A stretch of 12,033 nt of DNA from QHBQ01 sp038230695. Lineage in GTDB: Bacteria; Chloroflexota; Chloroflexia; QHBQ01. The stretch covers positions 1 through 12,033 of the forward strand of contig JBBRMT010000146.1 in the NCBI GenBank assembly GCA_038230695.1, written 5' to 3'. Below the pieces are notes generated by a model, which was not told where the DNA came from, ran no database searches, and was given only the letters and a program-made list of their open reading frames with translations. Of the stretch, positions 7,629 through 12,033 are shown one piece after another (position 1 is the stretch's first letter; every line of letters starts with the position of its first letter). Position numbers and translations under genes: made by a program.

Positions 7629-7665
7629 ACGCATAGAACTTTTTGGCTATAGTTCCAACGCATAG
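7629..7665. repeat. direct repeats flanking an inverted repeat upstream of the SLH promoter
   Basis: ACGCATAG occurs at 7629-7636 and 7658-7665. Between them lies the small inverted repeat GAACT / AGTTC (7636-7640 and 7651-7655). The block lies about 17-53 bases upstream of the -35 box, where an activator could bind. A third GCATAG is found at 7580-7585. Regulatory function is inferred from position only. Confidence 0.35.
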
Positions 7666-7824
7666 CAGAGTGGGGTAGAGGGATGGTGGGTCAATTTAGT
7701 AACGAAGTGGTGGGCAGGAAAGTTCCAGCAGCTTTGACCTGATTTGCGGATCGACCCTGATCCACATTCGCCTCATTCTGCCACCCTCTACAATATACAT
7801 TGCAACGAAGCAGTTGGTTGGCGG

Positions 7825-9117
7825 TCAGATGAGGTGATTTTGCGCGGGGGATTGCTTGACGAACTGATTGAGGCGATACCAGATGAAAAGGCTGCCCACG
7901 GCAACAGCGGCAGCCACCAGCATCAGGGTAGCAAAGCCGAATTGGATCAGACCAGCGCCGATAATCGGGCCAATAATGCCAGCTGCGTAAAGGGGGATGA
8001 AGGCGAGGTTTAGAGTGGAGGAGCGACGCTCTTCCGGCACCTCAGTGGCGATCAGGGAGTAAACCATCGTAGTGCCAGTGCTAGTGAAGATACTGAGCAG
8101 GCCGGATACAACCGCCATCAGCCCAATGTTGGGGGCAAAGGGAAAGAGCGCCAGCGCGACGGCGGTGCCAGCCGCGCAGAAGCCCAACACACGACGGTAG
8201 CCAAAGCGGTCGCCGATTACGCCGGTAATGGGGGTGAGCAATGCGCCAAACAAGGCGGCGGTGCCGACTACCAGGCCAATCGCCGAGTTGAGGGTGGCCG
8301 GGTCGGGATAGACGTTTTGCACCAGGAGAGGGATGAACGGACGGGTCATCTGCCAGGCGAGGATGAGGACAGTAGCGCAGGCGAATATCAGCAGCGTAAC
8401 CGGCACGTTTACTACTCCCTTGAGCGCACCCCAGGCCAGTTGGCCGATGCTGCCAACCGCCTTCACCAGACGGGGTGGTTCGCGGTAGACGAAGGTGATG
8501 AGCAGGCCAGAGAGGATCGAAAGCGCCATGCTAATGTAGAACAGGCCGCGCAGGTCTACGATATGGGCATCGGTGAGGAAGCCGCCAAGCTGCGGCCCGA
8601 CCGCGAAGCCGAGAGGTGAGGCCACGCCGAGAATAGATAGAGCAAAGCCAACTCGATGTCGCGGTGTGACGGAGCGGAGCGCGGCCAGCATCACGCCGGT
8701 GTTGCCCAGTTGGAAGCCAGCCAGCCCGATACTGAGCGCCAGTTGCAGCGGGTTCTGGCTGAGGGCGATGAACAGGAAGACCAGCGCCTCGATGAACGCG
8801 CTGCGGGCGATGATCACCTTGCGGCTATACTTGTCGGCCCATACGCCCCAGAAGGGGATTAGCGGCAGGCCAACAATGAAGACGAGGGGAGTAACCAGCC
8901 CGGTGAGGGTAGCCGCCTGATCCTTTGGCACCGCCATCTGCGTTTGCAGGTAGATGGGCAGAAAGGCAAATAGCTGGCCGAGGATAAACGCCTCGATGAA
9001 GGAGACGATAAAGAATATAAAGGCGACAAACTTCCACGACTGTGCGGCTTGCACAAAGTTGGGGCGGGTTGTTGCGTCCGCCCCACCGTCCAGTTTAACT
9101 TGCTCGGTTGCTGCCAT
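7825..9117 (-). CDS. MFS transporter, drug:H+ antiporter-like (12 TM)
   Basis: The protein has 430 residues with roughly twelve hydrophobic spans in two similar halves, the size and layout of a major facilitator superfamily transporter in the cytoplasmic membrane. Residues 91-100 (GVWADKYSRK) match motif A between TM2 and TM3. A second-half counterpart lies at 299-309 (GVIGDRFGYRR). Residues 170-179 (GFAVGPQLGG) match the motif C pattern of proton-coupled exporters, which favours efflux over uptake. The cytoplasmic N-terminus is short and polar. The start is the first ATG of the frame and has no clear Shine-Dalgarno sequence. It lies 217 bp downstream of ccsA in the same direction. It may be co-transcribed with ccsA, although a hairpin lies between them. 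Its substrate cannot be told; a multidrug-type exporter (MdtG/TetA-like) is the best guess. Confidence 0.85.
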   Translation of the reverse strand: MAATEQVKLDGGADATTRPNFVQAAQSWKFVAFIFFIVSFIEAFILGQLFAFLPIYLQTQMAVPKDQAATLTGLVTPLVFIVGLPLIPFWGVWADKYSRKVIIARSAFIEALVFLFIALSQNPLQLALSIGLAGFQLGNTGVMLAALRSVTPRHRVGFALSILGVASPLGFAVGPQLGGFLTDAHIVDLRGLFYISMALSILSGLLITFVYREPPRLVKAVGSIGQLAWGALKGVVNVPVTLLIFACATVLILAWQMTRPFIPLLVQNVYPDPATLNSAIGLVVGTAALFGALLTPITGVIGDRFGYRRVLGFCAAGTAVALALFPFAPNIGLMAVVSGLLSIFTSTGTTMVYSLIATEVPEERRSSTLNLAFIPLYAAGIIGPIIGAGLIQFGFATLMLVAAAVAVGSLFIWYRLNQFVKQSPAQNHLI

Positions 9118-9259
9118 AAGCGTTCTACATTCACCCGCATAAACTAACCAACCGTGGCTGCAATACTCCGTGGCGGGCGCAATCTGCCCCCATAGGCATC
9201 AAGCTAAGGAAACAGGTCAGCGTACATCATGCTGATTTGAGCTTAATGCTGAAGACACT

Positions 9260-9286
9260 CTGGGGGTCTGGGGGTTCAGCCCCTAG
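9260..9286. repeat. tandem CTGGGGGT and adjoining hairpin between ccsA and the MFS gene
   Basis: CTGGGGGT occurs twice in tandem (9260-9275). The second copy pairs with CCCCTAG to form a 7-bp hairpin (9268-9286, one G-U pair, loop ttcag). In addition, AGCTTAATG is repeated at 9240-9248 and 9300-9308. Without a T-run on either strand this is not a clear terminator for ccsA. It looks more like a dispersed intergenic repeat. Confidence 0.4.
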
Positions 9287-9334
9287 CTGTTGCCATCATA
9301 GCTTAATGAGATGCGTAGTCCCATCCGCAATCGG

Positions 9335-10243
9335 CTAAACCCCGCCGTAGGTGTGCAAGCCGCCCAGGAAGTAGTTGCCGAAGAAAGTGAAGATGGTAAG
9401 GGCAAAGCCGAGGATGAGCAGCCAGGCGGCACGGTTGCCGCTCCACGACTTCAGGCTGTGGGCGTGTAGATACACGCCGTAGCAGAGGGTGGTGGCAAGT
9501 GCGGCAGTCTCCTTCGGATCCCACGACCAGAACGCGCCCCAGGCGATATTCGCCCAGATACCGCCCAGCACCAGCACCAGGATCATCAGGGGGAAGCCAA
9601 TCAGCACCGAGCGGTAGCCGATGTCGTCGAGGATTGCGCGGCTGGGCAGCCAGGTGCGCTTCTCGCCGCCGTCGCGCTGCAACAGATACATTAGGGCGGC
9701 GACGAAGCCGATGGCGAAGATGCCGTAAGCAACGATGGCAACCCCGACGTGGATGGTAAGGATAGGGTTCTGCAGGGCGGGAATGAGTGGGTTAACCTGA
9801 CGCAACGCGGTGGGCAGGGTTAGCACATAGACACCCATCGCCACCGCAATCGGTGAGATGAACGCGCCCAACGTGGGTTGGCGGAACTGACGCATCAGGA
9901 TCAGGCCCAGCAACACGATGGAGAAGGTGAAGGCGGTGCCGAACTCGTACTGGTTGGAGTAAGGCGCGTGGCCCACCGCCATCCAGCGGGCGAATACCGC
10001 CAGGCCGAGAAAGACCAGCCCCACCCAGTTGACTACCTGGGCATAAGTGGCGGCGGGGTGACGTGGCTGCTTCACCTGCTCACTCATCATAACAGTGCTG
10101 GTGCCACCCGCTGTATTTGCCATGTTTGCGCTTACGCTGCGACGCAACACGCCCTGGGCTAGCAGATACCAGACATAGAAGCCACCGGCAACCGCCATCG
10201 TCATCGTGCCAGCGACCAGCATATAAAAGTTCATCTTCTCCAT
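9335..10243 (-). CDS. ccsA: cytochrome c biogenesis protein CcsA (heme handling, System II)
   Basis: The protein has 302 residues and about eight membrane spans. It carries the tryptophan-rich WWD motif of the heme-handling family, WGAFWSWDPKE at 235-245. GHAPYSNQYEF (91-101) is the other family landmark. Candidate heme-ligand histidines are His165 (LTIHVG) and His297 (GLHTYGG). With ResB, CcsA moves heme across the membrane and joins it to CXXCH apocytochromes c on the outer face. The start at 10243 is chosen because a TM segment follows at once and GGGGGTG, able to pair with the anti-Shine-Dalgarno, lies just before it. The frame stays open to a TTG at 10456 overlapping the resB stop, but that would add 71 residues coded by repeat DNA. 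ResB lies 209 bp upstream. CcmC/CcmF-type proteins share the WWD motif, but length and partner fit CcsA. Confidence 0.92.
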   Translation of the reverse strand: MEKMNFYMLVAGTMTMAVAGGFYVWYLLAQGVLRRSVSANMANTAGGTSTVMMSEQVKQPRHPAATYAQVVNWVGLVFLGLAVFARWMAVGHAPYSNQYEFGTAFTFSIVLLGLILMRQFRQPTLGAFISPIAVAMGVYVLTLPTALRQVNPLIPALQNPILTIHVGVAIVAYGIFAIGFVAALMYLLQRDGGEKRTWLPSRAILDDIGYRSVLIGFPLMILVLVLGGIWANIAWGAFWSWDPKETAALATTLCYGVYLHAHSLKSWSGNRAAWLLILGFALTIFTFFGNYFLGGLHTYGGV

Positions 10244-10254
10244 ATGACACCCCC

Positions 10255-10282
10255 GAATGTAGATTGTAGAATGTAGAATGTA
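10255..10282. repeat. four tandem heptamers in the ccsA leader
   Basis: The 7-base unit GAATGTA (plus strand) is repeated four times head to tail, the second copy with one mismatch. The array ends 12 bases before the ccsA start codon, directly upstream of its ribosome binding site. The 10-mer GAATGTAGAA from this array also occurs on the minus strand in the MFS leader (9123-9132). Confidence 0.75.
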
Positions 10283-10313
10283 GAGTTGAAGACGTTGGTT
10301 TGATATATCAGCG

Positions 10314-10319
10314 ATTATA
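10314..10319 (-). promoter_or_regulatory. possible -10 box for a separate ccsA promoter
   Basis: A perfect TATAAT lies on the minus strand about 70 bases before the ccsA start. No good -35 sequence is found 16-18 bases upstream and there is no extended -10 TG. The box suggests that ccsA could be transcribed independently of resB, but this is weak evidence. Confidence 0.35.
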
Positions 10320-10368
10320 CACCATTTGGCGAGTAACTGCATCCCCACGTCTACCGCACTCAAGTTGT

Positions 10369-10444
10369 CCTCTCCCGTCGGGAGGGGTTGGGGAGGGGAA
10401 GAGTCGCACTGTACTCCCCTCCCTGCCCCCCCAAAGGGGAGGGG
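10369..10444. repeat. GC-rich inverted-repeat cluster between resB and ccsA
   Basis: Two overlapping structures lie here. The first is a near-palindrome centred on 10378 (CTCCCG / CGGGAG core). The second is an 8-bp stem in which CCCCTCCC (minus, 10444-10437) pairs with GGGAGGGG (10423-10416), and it begins 9 bases after the resB stop codon. A further GGGGAGGGG at 10390-10398 offers an alternative pairing. No T-run follows on the minus strand, so termination would be weak. The block may cause partial attenuation between resB and ccsA. Confidence 0.5.
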
Positions 10445-10452
10445 TTTGCCAG

Positions 10453-12033
10453 TCAACCGCCCATTTCAGCAAACAGTTCGCGCTGCTCAAGGATGGCGGG
10501 CGACTCAGCGTGGATGGTCGCGCCCGCTGCCTTCAGATGTTCACCAATCCGCATCAGGTCACGGGCGAGGTCTGCGCGGCGGGGAGCCTGGCCCTTGAGG
10601 TGGATAATTGCGCCCTCGTCGCTGCGCTCAATCCGCGCCCACAATCGGCGGGTAGGGAAGTAGAACACCAGCGCGATGCCGATTAGGATGCAGGCAACCG
10701 CGATAAAGATGACCGTTACCCCGTGGTCACGCACCACCTGCAGGCCGCTGAACTGGCGTTCGCGCTGGAAGGTGAAAGTCAGCCCCGCCTCGTTAACCGT
10801 CTGATTCTGGCTGAGGGTGGTACGCCACAATTGGTGGTCGTCCTGCACGCGGTACATAGCGAGTCCCACCTGGCCGGGGCGCAGGGTGGGGTCGCCGGGG
10901 CCAGCCGGTTCCACTACATCCACCTGCATTTGGCCGTTTGCCAGGCTGAAGCTGCCCATCGGGTTGTTTGGGCCGTACATCTGGCTGCGATAGGCCAGCG
11001 GCACGCTGCCCTGGTAGACCACATTGCCGGTGGCATCGTCAGTCACTTTGATGTCGGCGGCGTTGCCGAAGAACGCCTGGTGAAAGAGGATCCCTTTATA
11101 TTCCAATGGCTCGTTGACACGGATGCGCTGTGCTGCCACTTGCGTGCCGTTCTCGTACAGCACCACATCGGTATAGTAATCAGCGGCCCGACCATCGGGG
11201 TAATCCACCTCGGTAAAACCATTGCTATGCACTACCAGGTTGGTATCAAAGCCCACTGCCCGGTCACCGCCTGCAGGCACGGCAAAGTCCACAATCTTGA
11301 TGTTGCTGCCCAGCAGCGTCCCCCAGATTGCCCCAATAAAAATCAGCACGATGCCGACGTGATTGAGGTAGGTACCGAGCGGCATATAGCGGAAGCGGTC
11401 AGCGTAAACGGCAAATGCGCCAGCAGCGGGTTGCTCCTTGCTTGCTTCGACGGGTTTACGCAGCCGCACCGTAAGGTGACGACGCTTCAGCACACCGGCC
11501 AACTGCTGCTCGGCGGCGGCTGGCTCGACCGGCAGACTAATCGTCGCGGTATATTCGCCGTGGGTAAAGAAATTGGGGCCAACCTCCATGCGCGTCTGGG
11601 TCGCCTGCTTCCACATCTTGGGGAAGCGGTTGAGGGTGCAAACTATGATGTTGAGGGTGAGGATAAGCAGCAGCGACTTGAACCATATGGAGGTAAAGAG
11701 GCTGAACAAACCCAGGTCGTACATCAATCCGGTGAAATCGCCAAAGCGGGGGGTGAGGCCAGTTACCCACATGGCGCGGCTGGCGGCATCGCCTTGCAGC
11801 TCTGGTGGCATTTGGATCAGCAGGGTGCCAATCATAGTGGCAATAAGGATAAGGGCAATCAAGCTCATTGCCAGACGCACTGAGCAGAAGAAGCGCCACA
11901 ACGCCTCGCCGAAACTGCTAACCCGCTCCTGAGAGCTAGGCGCAGCAGAGATAGCCGCTTTGCGCGGCTTCGCAGCGGGCGGCTCCGCAATGGGTATGGC
12001 CCGCCCCTGGATGCCATAGCCGCTATCAACGGG
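10453..12033 (-). CDS. resB: cytochrome c biogenesis protein ResB/Ccs1 (5' end outside window)
   Basis: ResB is the partner of CcsA in System II cytochrome c maturation. It holds apocytochrome and heme at the outer face of the membrane. At least 526 residues are visible. Counting from the TTG at 11901, TM1 is at about 8-29, TM2 at 68-90 and TM3 at 174-197 (LNHVGIVLIF, with a conserved His). A large outer domain spans about 198-390 and contains VNEPLEYKGILFHQAFFG. TM4 is at about 394-414, followed by FPTRRLW. The ResB family landmark GLQV is present, but the usual DPG after it is DHG here. The TTG at 11901 is probably not the start: the frame is open for 44 more codons to the window edge (a Pro/Ala/Lys-rich cytoplasmic stretch) with no ATG, GTG or TTG, and TM1 begins right at the TTG. 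The gene is therefore recorded as running off the window. Confidence 0.9.
   Translation of the reverse strand, partial: PVDSGYGIQGRAIPIAEPPAAKPRKAAISAAPSSQERVSSFGEALWRFFCSVRLAMSLIALILIATMIGTLLIQMPPELQGDAASRAMWVTGLTPRFGDFTGLMYDLGLFSLFTSIWFKSLLLILTLNIIVCTLNRFPKMWKQATQTRMEVGPNFFTHGEYTATISLPVEPAAAEQQLAGVLKRRHLTVRLRKPVEASKEQPAAGAFAVYADRFRYMPLGTYLNHVGIVLIFIGAIWGTLLGSNIKIVDFAVPAGGDRAVGFDTNLVVHSNGFTEVDYPDGRAADYYTDVVLYENGTQVAAQRIRVNEPLEYKGILFHQAFFGNAADIKVTDDATGNVVYQGSVPLAYRSQMYGPNNPMGSFSLANGQMQVDVVEPAGPGDPTLRPGQVGLAMYRVQDDHQLWRTTLSQNQTVNEAGLTFTFQRERQFSGLQVVRDHGVTVIFIAVACILIGIALVFYFPTRRLWARIERSDEGAIIHLKGQAPRRADLARDLMRIGEHLKAAGATIHAESPAILEQRELFAEMGG

Larger units (their letters stand above)
7507..7824 (-). 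other. 318-bp gene-free leader and promoter region of the SLH gene
   Basis: The stretch between the MFS stop and the SLH start holds the SLH promoter, its upstream repeats and the ribosome binding site. The rest (about 7670-7824) shows only a weak 5-bp hairpin (GGATC / GATCC near 7748-7763) with no T-run, so no convincing terminator for the MFS gene is seen. No short coding frame with a ribosome binding site was found. Confidence 0.6.

Noticed and set aside
9260..9286. Intrinsic terminator for ccsA
   Set aside because: The hairpin is short and no T-run follows on the minus strand, so it is kept only as a repeat.
10255..10282. CRISPR-like array
   Set aside because: The units are 7 bases with no spacers, so this is a simple tandem repeat. 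No CRISPR array or cas gene is present in the window.
10244..10456. N-terminal extension of CcsA from a TTG overlapping the resB stop
   Set aside because: The TTGA overlap looks like translational coupling, but the 71 extra residues are coded by inverted-repeat and tandem-repeat DNA and precede a normal CcsA N-terminus with its own start signal.
10723..11883. 386-residue open frame on the plus strand opposite resB
   Set aside because: It lies entirely antisense to a clear resB gene, has no ribosome binding site, is rich in His/Gln/Gly from reverse-complement codon bias, and shows no recognisable domain.

Overview
The window holds six protein-coding genes. Two are cut by the window edges: the sortase at the left and resB at the right. 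Base composition is GC-rich. The proteins carry Thr/Pro-rich 'TPT/TNTP' linkers, DUF11-like and FN3-like surface modules, cysteine-bearing SLH repeats, an LPXTG-type sortase pair and a ResB/CcsA (System II) cytochrome c maturation pair. Together these suggest a monoderm, probably filamentous member of the Chloroflexota (Chloroflexia-like). This assignment is inferred from protein style, not from a marker gene.

Left part, plus strand (1-2378): the C-terminal catalytic part of a sortase is followed 108 bp later by a 638-residue secreted protein. That protein has an N-terminal hydrophobic segment, two DUF11-like modules, a carboxypeptidase-regulatory/CnaB-like module and a C-terminal LPKTG sorting signal. 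It is the obvious candidate substrate of the adjacent sortase. Transcription ends at a strong palindromic terminator (2341-2377).

Convergence zone (2378-2688): no gene. It contains a possible non-autonomous mobile element of about 223 bp bounded by 14-bp terminal inverted repeats, with a GC-rich palindrome inside, and then an intrinsic terminator for the minus-strand gene beyond it.

Middle, minus strand (7506-2689): one very large secreted protein (1605 residues) made of about ten FN3-like beta-sandwich modules, an unrecognised insert of about 235 residues, a Thr/Pro-rich linker and three C-terminal SLH domains. It has a well-formed sigma70-type promoter (TTGACT-17-TAGACT), a good ribosome binding site, and repeats just upstream of the promoter. 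The left half of the window is therefore a cell-surface region in which a sortase-anchored and an SLH-anchored protein are encoded tail to tail.

Right part, minus strand (12033-7825): resB, ccsA and a 12-TM MFS transporter follow one another in the same direction. ResB and CcsA together form the membrane heme-handling and heme-ligation machinery of System II cytochrome c biogenesis. They are separated by a 209-bp gap with GC-rich inverted repeats, a heptanucleotide tandem repeat and a possible separate ccsA promoter. The MFS protein resembles drug:H+ antiporters, and its substrate cannot be told. No RNA genes, CRISPR arrays or intact transposase genes were seen.
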